From contig NC_081409.1 of assembly GCF_030272615.1 (NCBI RefSeq), forward strand, positions 653,946,468-654,010,467: 64,000 nt of DNA. The letters run 5' to 3'. Positions 1 to 11,101 of this stretch are shown piece by piece. The notes below the pieces were generated by a model. The model saw only the letters and a program-made list of their open reading frames with translations. It was not told the DNA's origin and did no database searches. Position 1 is the stretch's first letter. Every line of letters begins with the position of its first letter. The stretch comes from Cryptomeria japonica (Eukaryota; Streptophyta; Pinopsida; Cupressales; Cupressaceae). The position numbers were made by a program, and so were the translations under genes.

Positions 1-1237
1 TTGGCTAGGCTCTTCTCTGACAGGTTCTTTTATCAAATTTCTTCTTATCATTAAGTTGTCGCCTACCTCTGATTCTAAGGCAACCTCTGAAGTCTTGTTG
101 CTCGAAGTCTCTTCTTGAAGTTAATTCACTCTCCTTTCACTATTTTGTGATGTTGATCCCTTCTCTGGACACCTATATGCTGGATGACCAAGTTGGTTGC
201 AATGGTAACACTTCATTGAGGCAAAATATGAGGAACATCTACCTTGTCCACTAGACCTTCCTCTAAGACCACTATTTGACCCCCTTCCTCTATTGAATCA
301 TCCTTTACCAGTGCCACTTTCTTACTTCTCATTGAGTTTAGACTCACCTTGTGTTCTTTGCTCTGAGTTTCTTCCTCCAAACCGTCCCCTATGGCCTCTA
401 TTTTATTTTCCTCTACCCCTTCCCCTATTACTACTTGAATCATGTTTTCTTTTCAGTTTTTCTTCCACTTTAAGGGCAAGTCGATAACTTTGATGAATTG
501 TCTTTGGGAACATTAGATTGATTTCCTCTTGGATGTTCTATTGTAATCCATTTAGGTACCTAGCAACTTTGAGACTTTATTCTTCCACCACATGAGATCT
601 AAGGCTAAGTTTGTGAAACTCCTCCATATAGCCACTTACATCAAGTTCTTTTTGCCTTAGGTTTTGTCTCTTCCTATGAATCTGCACTTCATAGTCATCA
701 GGGAGATAGACTTCTTTGATTTTGACTAACATCCCTTTCCAAGAAGAGATGGGAGGTTTACCTACTTTCTTCCTCTCATACTGCACAAATTTCCACCATG
801 TGAGAAGCTCCTCTCATCCTAGACTTGGCCACTTTAACTCTTTAAGCTTCAGTTATGCCTTCACACTCAAAATGGTTCTCCATGCCCTCTATCCTTTCTA
901 GAACCACTTCTGCTTCCATCTTACCAGTAGACAATGGCAATCCTTCTATTGATTTACCACTTAAGGCTTTCTATGCCTTTAGGAAAGGTTCTTGTTCTAA
1001 GACAGGATCAGGTTCAAGTACTTTGTCTATCTCTGACACCTCTTTACCCTTCCCTTCTACTCCTTCAACCTTTACCAACACTTCATTGGCCTTGGTTTCA
1101 ATCTCACCAAGCTTACTTTCTAATTCAAACAACTTTTCCTTCAGGAGTCTATTCTCTTCCTCCTAATCATCCCCTTTCTTTGCCAACTCTGCATTGGTCA
1201 CCATGGTGTTGTCTCCTACAGATTCCACTGAGGACAT
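1..1237 (-). pseudogene. Ty3/gypsy gag and start of protease, decayed
   Basis: Read on the minus strand, this is the 5' coding part of a Ty3/gypsy retrotransposon. A likely gag start ATG lies at 1235-1237, about 25 bases inside the primer site. A retrotransposon-gag domain is visible at about 577-800, with the spaced pattern TWWKF, SSWKGM, LRQKELDVSGYMEEFHKL. An Arg/Gly-rich linker follows, then a CCHC zinc knuckle at about 165-210 (CYHCNQLGHPAYRC, all four ligands present). After the knuckle the frame reads into the conserved lead-in to the protease (LMIRRNLIKEPV) and leaves the window. Several stops and at least one frameshift near 800 break the frame, so it is dead. Gag would bind the element's RNA in cytoplasmic particles. 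The family assignment is firm; the subfamily is not determined. Confidence 0.8.
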
Positions 1238-1262
1238 CTACTCACCTAGCCCAAATATTATA

Positions 1263-1275
1263 GGCTCTGATACCA
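1263..1275 (-). other. Primer-binding site (initiator tRNA-Met type) of the Ty3/gypsy element
   Basis: The plus strand reads GGCTCTGATACCA, whose complement TGGTATCAGAGCC is the standard plant PBS matching the 3' end of initiator tRNA-Met. It sits between gag and the LTR edge at 1279, which fixes the element's minus orientation. Confidence 0.85.
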
Positions 1276-1278
1276 ATT

Positions 1279-2789
1279 TGATGGGGTTTACCTAGTGTTT
1301 CTTAATTCCACCAACCACTCTAGGCCTAGCTTTGCTTCAAGACCTCCAAGTCCTTCTCAATCTCCTCCAGGACTTTCTCTTTGCCAATCTCTAGGTGTTT
1401 GCAACAAGTGTTTGACTAGGAACCCTACCATTTCAAAGTGTTTCCCATATGCTCAATCTTGCTAATTTGACAACTTGTCAATTTCACCCCCATACTATTG
1501 TGAGTCATTGCAGAGGTGTGGAGGTGGCATTTACCATGAAATAAAGTCAATTTGGCCCATTTTTTAGTTTGCTTTCACTATCTTCGTTGCCGATTTCACC
1601 AACTTGCCTAGAAATAGGGCTACAAGGAATGAGCCCCTATTAGGCCTCCAAAATCTGGTTTTCAAGGGTTTTGAGGGAATTGGCCCTCAAAAACTCACCC
1701 AACCCTAAGAGATTTTGTTGGTTTTGGTCTTCCAACTCATCGTACAATGCCCCAACCCAAAAATGAGGGTTTGGTGGGGTTTCTAGGCCTTTAACTGGTA
1801 ATGATTGTTCAATTTTATGGAATGGGAATCTAAAGGTCTTTTCAAGGCTTCTCCTTGTAGTAGAAACTCTATATGGACCCCATGAACCTCTCCAAATGAT
1901 TTGGCTAAGGTTTTGTGTTCACCTATACACTATGCACTCAATTTTCACCTTGTCCTCTCTAGTCGGGTTTCTCTTGGACTCGCCTAGAACAAGGTGGTAG
2001 CCATGTTAATCTCCACTTCCAAAAATCCTCTGTGCATATTTACATTGTACAATGGGTTTCCTTCCATGTCCCAATAGGCCATGATGGTAGCATGGAGGGA
2101 TTTTATGGGGCAACCATTTTACATGAAATTATTATTTACAAGCCAAAACTGGCTGATTGGAAACAAAACAAAGGAAGTACTAACACACACTAACTACAAA
2201 GCATGAAATGAATCAAATGACACTAGAACACACCAAAGAACTACAATCCAAAAGTGGATCAATGGATTCAATCCATTTGTATTCACTTCTTAAGCAAAAT
2301 AAGCCAAAAACAGTTATAACAGTCCGAAAATAAGTAGTTTCCTATTGTCAACCATATAAAATCAAACTTCCAACCTTGGTAATCATGCAAGAGGAGGTTT
2401 AAATAGTCTTCCCCATGTTTGGAGGCATTCTAGAGCATTGTGCTATCCCTAACTCCACCGCTAAGCTCCTTTAGGACAAAAGTTGTCATGACAACTTTCC
2501 ACATTTTGCTTTTCCAACCTAAACAACCTATTACAAGTCATTACACAAGACTTTTTAAGCATTCCTAAGACCATTCTAAACCTCTCTAATGCTCACACTA
2601 AGTTATGCCACTTTTGACCATCAAGAAGGCCACTTCAACTACTCAAACTACTACCTACTCACAAAGTGCAAACCTAGGAAGAAAACCAACTCAACTAGGC
2701 CTACAGTTGACTCAAATCAAACATCACATAGACACCTTGGACCCTCCTGGAGCCCTTATTAGGAACCTGACTTGGCTAAGGTCATTACA
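1279..2789 (-). repeat. 5' LTR of the Ty3/gypsy element (outer end tentative)
   Basis: The inner edge is set by the PBS: on the plus strand the LTR opens TGATGGGGTT directly after it. The outer edge is a guess. GGTCATTACA ending at 2789 would give the minus-strand start TGTAATGACC, a form common in plant gypsy LTRs. A similar GTCATTACA occurs near 2543, so the LTR could be shorter. No second LTR lies in the window to compare. The stretch has no convincing reading frame, and the short frames in it are chance. Confidence 0.45.
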
Positions 2790-2799
2790 AGCCAAAATT

Positions 2800-3740
2800 G
2801 TGGAAGGACTATGAGCCTAACTCCTAGGTGTTGCTGCACCACATCTCCATGCATAATGAGTTATGCCCTACAGAGGTCATTGTACTCTGCCATACTATCT
2901 CAGAACTCATGTAATAATGAAGTGCTCAATCACATAGGGTGTGCATCCACTCAGGTATCAAGAAGCAAACACATAAGCCATATTGAGCCCATCCTATGGC
3001 AAGGGCTCACAATCTTTGTATGGCCTCTAGATAAATGTATCCAAGTCAACAAATACTCACTGTTAGTACTCGATTTTTCCCAGTTTTTGCTGGACAACAA
3101 CTCCTTTATAACCATAAACATATGGTCTCCCTGGTAGTTAATATCTAGCACCTAGGGAGAAACATATGGTCTCCTCTCAAGTAATGTAGCACCTAGGGAG
3201 AAACCAATGGCTCCAAGATACACAACCCTATGCAGATCATGATATAGGTGCACCAACATCCAGGAACCTCAGGAGAACCATAACTGAACCCAACCACCTA
3301 ATAACCCCTTTGACCTATGGTCAGGACAAATGAATCATCCAACAAATCCAACAAGAATAAAATATAGTGGCAAGTAGCATAGGTCCAACAGCTCCTGCAA
3401 AGGGATGGCATATCCACAAATCTAGTCATCATGAAAGATCAGTCTGAGTGCATCTGTCCCACCCTACTCGGACAAATCATAGAAAACAAGATATTCCATA
3501 AGAAGAATGTGTTAAATCATATATAAATCCTTAGGCATCATTGTCATCTCACTGATAGGTAGGTGGAAGGTATTATGCTCACTATACCACCTCTTGGCTA
3601 AGGTGGTCAACAAACCCCAGTTGATCATATATTGAGGCATATTGATCAAGAAAGATAATCCACATCTTTCAATAATGTCAATATCTACCTATGTAAGGTG
3701 TGGTATCAACTCCAAGGTCTTTAGGAATCTTTCCCAAGAC
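2800..3740 (-). pseudogene. Plant mobile domain (aminotransferase-like, MAIN/MAIL type) pseudogene
   Basis: The minus-strand translation from about 3740 downward gives the plant mobile domain with several in-frame stops and shifts. Recognisable stretches are WGLLTTLAKRWYSEHNTFHL followed by PISEMTMMPKDLYMI, then a region with GGTDALRLIFHDD, then VLAGF-like and LVHLYHDLHRVVYLGA segments. The domain occurs in plant MAIN-type nuclear proteins and is often carried by Ty3/gypsy and Mutator-like elements. Here it abuts a gypsy LTR and may be element cargo. A short direct repeat (CACCTAGGGAGAAAC, near 3150 and 3193) disturbs the frame. The call rests on recalled family patterns, not on a search. Confidence 0.6.
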
Positions 3741-3994
3741 TAAAGAACACCTAGGTCTACCTATAAGCATATGAAATCATAGTATCAGTATTTGATTTAT
3801 CAATCAATCTATCAATCTACTCAGCTTATGTGAGATTCAATCAATCTCGTTGAGATTTTATCATCAACTCTCATTCATCACGAGGTAATTATTATCTATC
3901 CTATCGACCTAGTAGCACCATGATAATCAAAACTGATTAACATTAATCAAACAAAGGGACAAAAAAACAAATTTTAATTATTTTGAAGCTAAAA

Positions 3995-4385
3995 CACTAG
4001 ACTACCTTATCATAACACCAAAATAGTAACAAACAATGCTAAAAAGTTGAAAATGCTAATCTACAGGCTAAAAGCACTAAATAACAATGTCAAAATGCTA
4101 AATCACCAAAAATGCTAAATCAAAAACCTAAAGTGCTAGAACATAGACTGAGGGCGTTAAACAACCAAGAATGCTATAAAACCTATTGAAAACGCTAACC
4201 CTAAGACCAAAATTGTTAAATCAAGTAAGAAAGTCAAAACTAAGACCTAAAGCACTAAACAACAGATCAAGAATGCTAAATAAATACAAAAATGCTAAAA
4301 CCTTAATCTAAAATGCTAAAACAGACCTTCAAAACACTAAAACGATAAAAATGCACGGAAAAATCCAAAAAAATTGCTAAAATTT
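3995..4385. repeat. Degenerate ATGCTAAA-rich repeat tract
   Basis: About 390 bases contain the motif ATGCTAAA or close variants (AGCACTAAA, CGCTAACCC, TGTTAAATC) roughly every 15-25 bases, separated by A-rich spacers. The spacing is irregular, so it looks like an old expanded short repeat and not a recent satellite. No reading frame runs through it. Confidence 0.6.
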
Positions 4386-5266
4386 TCAAACAAATCATAC
4401 AAGAAGGATTTTTCGATCTACGTATTAGAGGACCATACTCGAAAGACCACTAATATCACTTGACATGCTCAAATCGATGATTTCTCCACAAGATTACCAT
4501 GTTGCTTCAGAGCTCCTAATTTCAGATTATCAAAAGTGCAAATGAGTTAAATGGTAAAATGATTTTCACTTGTACTTTAAGAAGGAGATTAAAATGTTAA
4601 GTAAGTGGGATGTATTTTTCCCATATTTTTAATAAAAACAATTAAATCAAATTGAAAGGCACAATATTCAATTTTTATTACGAAATGAATAATTAAATAT
4701 AAAAAATTTCAAAAACCTTCAAAGTTTTCAAAAAATCATAATTTTTCTTTTTTTATTTATTAAAAGTCCTAAAAAAAATATATATATATTTGATTCATCT
4801 CCCGAGAGGGCATACACGCATTACCACGTGATTATTGAAGTCTAGGGCAAAAATCAGCATTTTTACCAATATCTAGAATATCTAGGGCATCAAGCAAATT
4901 TTCTTTGAACCAATGCGTCACCACACACCACTTCAAAGAGGGACAAAATATACACACCTAAAATCGGTCTAGAGATAATTAATTAAATGCATAATTATTT
5001 AATTAATCGGCCTTGTTAATTGATTAAATATGAAATGACTTAATTAATTAACCTTTATTCTTCTTTTTGTAAATATATCTAAGGATTTATTTATATAGTT
5101 CATAATCAATAATCCCTTCAATTAATTAATCTTAATCAAGTAATCCCCCTCATCATAAATTCATTTCTTCTATTTTATAATTAAATAAACAAATTTAATT
5201 ATTTGTTGAATTTAATCATCCCCTATCCTTTAATTTAAATTTTTAATTCAAATGAGCATATGGCTC
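4386..5266. other. AT-rich interval without recognisable gene
   Basis: This stretch holds long A/T runs and TTAATTAA-type palindromes (around 4979-5140). I see no coding pattern, RNA gene or clear element ends. It abuts the chimeric LTR at 5267. The last bases, GGCTCTG, resemble a truncated PBS but are too short to call. Confidence 0.4.
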
Positions 5267-6694
5267 TGTTGGAATCAAGGAACACTGAGAGGGGGGGTGA
5301 ATAAGTGTTTTACAATTTTTAACTTTGACAATCGGTCCTTTAAACCACTTAATGGATATGAAGAAAATTAAAGTTCAGAAACACAAAGCAAAGATCAACA
5401 ACACCATAACACTAAGATTTTTACGTGGAAACACGGTTAAGGGAAAAACCATGGTGGGATTCAAACCCACAATATTAGTATACTCTGATAAAATTATAAA
5501 AAATATTACATAAGAGGAATGCACATGCATTCAGGCACAGTGCCTAGAGCTACAATGTTGCTCAATGTTTAAAAAACGGGCTACAACCAAGAAGGTTCAT
5601 TTCCTTACAAATGTTTGTAAGAGATTGCAATGAAGTTTGAACTATGAAATAGCATCAACAAATGCCTGGATATAGTTCTAGTTAATCACAAAACATATTC
5701 TTACACTACTCTGCAATATTGCTCTATTCTGATATTCTGAAACATACTGGAGCACTAATCTTCACCTTATGCATATGAAACTATGCATAATTTCTCATAC
5801 ACATAACCCACATAATCATCAATCATCAAAATGATCAAATAAACCTGTTAAGGGATTTCACAATTGTTGAAGTGGTTAAAGATCAATAGGAATTACAATG
5901 ATCTGGTAACAGCACTCAATGCTAATGCAGATCTGTTTTGGCTCCTCTTCACCTTCTGCACATTCACTTTGTAGGTATCTCTTTTCTCCATTGGTCTAGC
6001 AAGAATCACGTATCACTTCCTTTGGATACACACACACAACTTTTGCCAACAACCTAAGAAAGAAACACAACATCTACCATATAGGAAACAGACAGGTTGG
6101 TAGCAAAAACCCTAAACCCTAAACCTGTTAGGTTAAGCAATTCAAGCAGTTCAATCTTGGCCGTTGAATCATACTACATTAAATGCAACAATCTTGAATC
6201 AATCTCAAGACATTCTCCATCATCCACTATCCACCGATTTCATGGTGGCTGATAACCCATCACGCGTTATCACCATTTGATAAACTTTGTACATTCCTGA
6301 GGTAGATAGGAATAGTCTTCTTCATGCAAGATCCTTCATGCGCACAGGGCTTACGTGGCAACATGATCTGTTCTTCGTTATATTACTAACTCATCACACA
6401 AAGATCACCGATTGAGTCACACAGGCTTGAGGTACTCCAACTGGAAATCCTGAAGTGGAAACTACCTACCAACCGATAGTCACATAGTGCTTCCATGTGT
6501 CAGTTCCCATTACTACATGCCAGTTCACCTTGAGCAAATACACCGCTTCACTTTGGCATATATACCGGTTCACACACATGTCAATTTTCTATTCTCACAT
6601 ATCACATATGCCGGTTCACTTCATATCACATATTGACATCAATGACAACATACAATATCATTATGTCTTTATATCGGTTCACATAATGCCAACA
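5267..6694 (-). repeat. Chimeric 3' LTR: Copia-1 U3 joined to element B U5
   Basis: Positions 5844-6694 match the outer half of the Copia-1 5' LTR (11860-12703) and end in the same terminus next to the polypurine tract. Positions 5267-5846 instead match the inner half of the element B LTR (17579-18155), including its TGTTGGAATCAAGG terminus. The switch falls at AAACCTGTTAAGGG, where CCTGTTAAGGG is a unit repeated several times in the Copia-1 LTR (11640-11870). A deletion joining two nested LTRs, or template switching during reverse transcription, would each produce this. Confidence 0.75.
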
Positions 6695-6870
6695 ATCTCC
6701 CCCTTTGGCATTGATGGCAATATACAAAGATATCTCTCCGCTTCACATCTTCTCCCCCATTTTCTGTAGATATCTTTTCCACTTCACTCCTTCTCCCCCT
6801 TTGACAACAATGCCAAAGTGGAGGCACAAGCATCCTTGTTCCATTATGTTGCTCCCCCTAAGGAGTAGCA
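6695..6870 (-). other. Polypurine tract region with several PPT-like runs
   Basis: On the minus strand GCCAAAGGGGGAGAT (complement of 6695-6709) directly precedes the LTR start TGTTGGC, so it is the functional-type polypurine tract. Three further G-rich purine runs occur within 160 bases upstream (complements near 6754, 6795 and 6856). Repeated polypurine tracts beside the 3' LTR are described for Sirevirus-lineage copia elements. Confidence 0.65.
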
Positions 6871-6940
6871 TCCTTCAACACATCAATCAACAACAAAAAA
6901 CTTGACTATGCAATACCTAACTGATGTGGAACAAATACTT

Positions 6941-9900
6941 TTAGTTCACCTCCTGAAGGGGTAGTACCCCCAATTCACCTCTTAAGTGCACAAATGTAGT
7001 CTTTGGGAGAGGCTTGGTGAATATGTCTGCTAACTGCTCCTTACTGGAAACATGTTCCAGTGCAATCTCTTTATTCTGAACCTTTTCCCTCAACAAATGA
7101 TACTTAAGCTCAAAATGCTTGGTTCTAGAATGTAAAACCGAGTTCTTTGAGATATTGATAGCACTTGTGTTATCACAAAATATACTTATCGGTTCAGATA
7201 CAGGGATTTTGAAGCCTTCCAGTACATGCTTCATCCAAATTGTCTGAGTGCAGTTCATGAAAGCTGCAACATACTCCGCTTCCGTTGTAGACTGAGAGAT
7301 ACAACTTTGCTTTTTACTCATCCATGAGACCAGTCTACCACCAAGAAAGAATGCACCACTGGTTGTGCTTTTCCGATCATCCACATTACCTGCCCAATTA
7401 GCATCTATGAACACTTTCAGATTGAAATCATTGTTGTATGGGTACCACAATCCAGAGTCAAATGTTCCCTTCAGATACCTAAGAATCCGCTTGACTGCAA
7501 TCAAGTAGGATTCTCTTGGACTTTTTTGGAACCTTGCAGTAGTGCCAACTACATGTGCAATATCTGGTCTGCTATGCACTACATAATGCAACTTACCAAT
7601 CATTGATCGGTATTCCTTCTCATCAACCAATGCAGAATCATCCTCTTTTGTCAATTTGCAACCAGACACCATCAGTGTACCAACCAGTTTGCTATCTTCC
7701 ATGCCAAAGGTCTTCAACACCTCTTTGACATATTTGGACTGAGTGATAAAGATTCCATCTTTCATCTACTGGATCTACAGTCCAATGAAGAACTTAATCT
7801 CCCCTATGAGTGACATCTCAAACTCTTTCTTCATCTCATCAGCAAACTCATGACTCATCTTGTCATCTCCACCAAATATAATGTCATCAACAAAAACCTC
7901 ACAGATCAGGATCTGATCTCCTTCAGATTTCAAGTAGATATTGCTATCTTCACTTGTTCTCTCAAATCCAATCTTCACAAGATGGGAATGTAGGTGCTCA
8001 TACCATGCCCTAGGTGCTTGCTTTAGACCATATAAGGCTTTATGTAGCCTGCACACCATATCACTATCTTCAAATAGGGAAAACCCATCTGGTTGCTCTA
8101 TATACAACTCCTCTTCAAGTACACCATTTAGGAATGCAGATTTTACATCCATTTGATATACTTTGAACCTTTTAAAAGCTTCATATGCAAGAAGCATATG
8201 AACTCCTTCCAATCTAGCTACAGGAGCAAAGGTTTCTCCAGAGTCTTCTCCTTCTTCTTGAGCATATCCTTTGCACACCAATCTGGCTTTATTCCTAATC
8301 ACTATGCCATCCTCATTTAGCTTGTTTCTAAACACCCATTTGGTGCCAATGACATTTTTATGCTCCGATCTAGGTACCAAGGACCATGTACCATTTTTCT
8401 CTATCTGATCAAGTTCCTCTTCCATTGCCTTGATCCAGTATTCATCTTTATGAGCCTCTTTGAATGATTTAGGCTCAAATTCAGAGATCATACATGAGTT
8501 TTCTCTGATCTTTCTCCTTGTAAGGATTCCTGCATCCTTATCTCTTATGATCTGTTTAGGATCATGATTCAGCTTGACATACCGAGGAATGGTCTTGACT
8601 GGTTCTTCTTGCTTTTCCTCTTCATCCTCATCTTCATCAGTATCAACATTCATCGATTCAGGAACACTGTTACTGGTACTTGATTGACTGACAACCGGTT
8701 CCCAGAAGGTTGCAACCGGTTCATTTACAACTTTCTCACTACCGATTTCCTCAATTTTCTCAGAGGATTCATCAACTCTTACATTGATACTTTCCATAAT
8801 TCTTTGAGTCCTATTGTTGTAACACTTGAAAGCTTTACTCTTGGTGGAATATCCTAGGAATATTCCCTCATCACAATTAGCTTCAAATTTTCCCTGATGT
8901 TCACTCCTCTTGATGTAACATTTGCTACCAAATACCCTAAAGTAGCTAACCACAGGTGTCCTACCGATCCAATACTCATAAGGAGTTTTGTCCTTACCTT
9001 TCTTGATGAGTACCCGGTTCATAGTGTAGACTGCAGTGCTCACCACTTCTCTCCAAAAGGTGTGAGCTACCTTTCCTTGAATCAACATGGTTCTAGCTGC
9101 TTCAACTACAATCCAGTTATTCCTCTCTGCTAGGCCATTCTGTTGTGGAGTCTGGGGGACAGACAGTTGCCTCTTGATGCCAAATTCTTCACAATACTTG
9201 TTGAATTCACCAAAAGTGAATTCCCCTCCTTGATCAATTCTGAGACACTTGATCCTTTTACCGCTTTCCTTCTCCACTAATGCTCTGAAAGCTTTGAATT
9301 TCACAAAAGCTTCAGACTTGTCTTTCAATAATGTGACCCACATCATTCTTGAGTAATCATCAGTGAGAATCATGAAGTACCTATCACCCTGCGCACTTCT
9401 AGTTTTCATAGGACCACACAAATCAATATGCACAAGATCAAGCAAGTTGTCAACAGTGAAAGATTTACCTTTAAAGGTTGAGGAAGACATTTTCCCCAAT
9501 TGACACTCTCTACACAAAGTATTATCCGGTTTGCTTAGCACCGACAACCCTCTAACTACCTTGATCTTACTAGCCTTTACAATGTTATCAAAGTTTACAT
9601 GGCAGAGTATCATATGCCATATCTAGCTATCATCAAGCTTAGCCATAAGACATGTACTTATATTTGCATTCAGATGAAATAGGTTACCTTTGGTCTGCAT
9701 GCAGGTGGCCACCAATTTACCATCTTTTCCTTTGATTCTGCAAACTCCATTCTTGAATTCCAGAGTGAGGCCACTGTCATTTAGCTAGGCAACACTTAGA
9801 AGGTTGTGTCTGAGACCATCAACCCAATACACATTGTCAGTACTACTCTTTCCAATTAGAGAGATGGACCCTCTACCTTTGACCATGCATGATGCATCAT

Positions 9901-11032
9901 TGCCAAAGCAAACCACACCACCATCATACTTCTCCAAGGATAGAAACTTGCTCTGATCACCTATCATATGGTGAGAACAACCACTGTCAATGATCCACGC
10001 ATTGAAATTATCAAACCGAGAGACAAGAGCCTTCTTGTCTGCCACATCTTCCTTTATAGAAAGAAACACAATGTCTTCACTCTCTTCATCTTCAGATTCC
10101 TCATCTATGACACCTTCATCAACTGCTACAAAACAGTTTCTCCGGTTTCCTCCTTTGAATTTCTTGAACCTTTCTGGTTTGTCCTTGTTATCGCCATTAG
10201 GACAGTTTATAGCAATATGCCCTATCTAGTTACAAGAAAAGCATTTCAAAGGTAGCTTACCTTTGTATTTACTTGTTCCTTTAGGAAGCTTCCTGGCAAG
10301 AAGAGCTTCAAATGCCATCAGAATCTCCTCATCATTCATTTCTCTACTCTGACTAGGTTCACCACTAGTGCTAGCTTCTTTTCCTTTTCTAGATGGTAAA
10401 GCAGAGGCTTTAAATGTCAATTCAGTCTTTTGAACACTGCCATCAAAACTATTTAGCTCATAGGTTGTCAACTTGGCTATGATGGAGTCCAAGGATACCT
10501 TAGTCTTGTCTATCGATCTCAGCTCTTGAATAGCAGCAACCCTTATTGCATAGACCAGCAACAGGGATCTCAGGACTTTGCTTCCCATAGTGGAATCTTC
10601 TATTTTACCACCTGCACTCTTGATTTCTCCAACAACTATTTTGATTCTTATTCCATACTGTTGAATGGTCTCACCTTCAACCATCCGCATATCTTCAAAC
10701 TTCCCTCTCAGGCTTTCTTCCTTAGCCTGTTTTACATGTTCATTGCCACCATAGATATTTTCAAGAGCATCAAATACCTCTTTGGGATTTACCTTGTCCT
10801 AAACATCAATAAACTCAATGTTAGATAGACTACTAATGAGGGCTTCCATGACTTGCCCATTTTCTTGTATCTCTCTCTTTTGGTCATTGGTGAGAGTATT
10901 GGTAGGGACAACATAGACATTCTCAACATAACTCCAGTGTTGAGCACCCATGCTTCTGATGAATATCTTCATCCTATCTTTCCATATACCAAAATTTTCC
11001 CTGTTAAACTTTGGACCTTCCCTCTTCATCAT
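6941..11032 (-). pseudogene. Copia-1 gag-pol polyprotein, interrupted only by TAG stops
   Basis: A single frame runs from the gag ATG at 11032 to the stop at 6941 with no frameshift. Domains in order: gag with a CCHC knuckle near 10190-10245 (CFSC...GH...C); aspartic protease with DSG near 9980-9988 (WIIDSGCSHH); integrase with an HHCC-type zinc site and DDE residues (HIDLCGP, RIDQGGE, LAERNN, so the catalytic Glu is kept); reverse transcriptase with [14 protein letters not shown] and FVDD; RNase H with FIDANWAG, TEAEY and FCDN. Stops lie at about 10799, 10226, 9785, 9623, 7775 and 7766. All six are TAG at positions where the copia family usually has Gln. The enzyme would copy element RNA into DNA and integrate it. 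With these stops it cannot be made whole. Confidence 0.9.
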
Positions 11033-11087
11033 TTGACTGGGATCTTTACCTCAAGTGGTTAAGCTTACAACACAGAGGACCTAGAGT

Positions 11088-11099
11088 GCTCTGATACCA
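11088..11099 (-). other. Primer-binding site of Copia-1
   Basis: GCTCTGATACCA on the plus strand complements the tRNA-iMet type PBS TGGTATCAGAGC. It is two bases from the inner LTR edge at 11102 and is perfectly preserved. Confidence 0.85.
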
Positions 11100-11101
11100 A
11101 T

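Noticed and set aside
293-1263. Ser/Pro/Leu-rich plus-strand frames at the window start
   Set aside because: They are the antisense of the gypsy gag, whose zinc knuckle and gag domain read on the minus strand.
6109-6127. CCCTAAACCCTAAACC, plant telomere-like repeat (also 12119-12134)
   Set aside because: Only two units, and both occurrences are at the same place in the two Copia-1 LTR copies, so it is LTR sequence and not an interstitial telomere.
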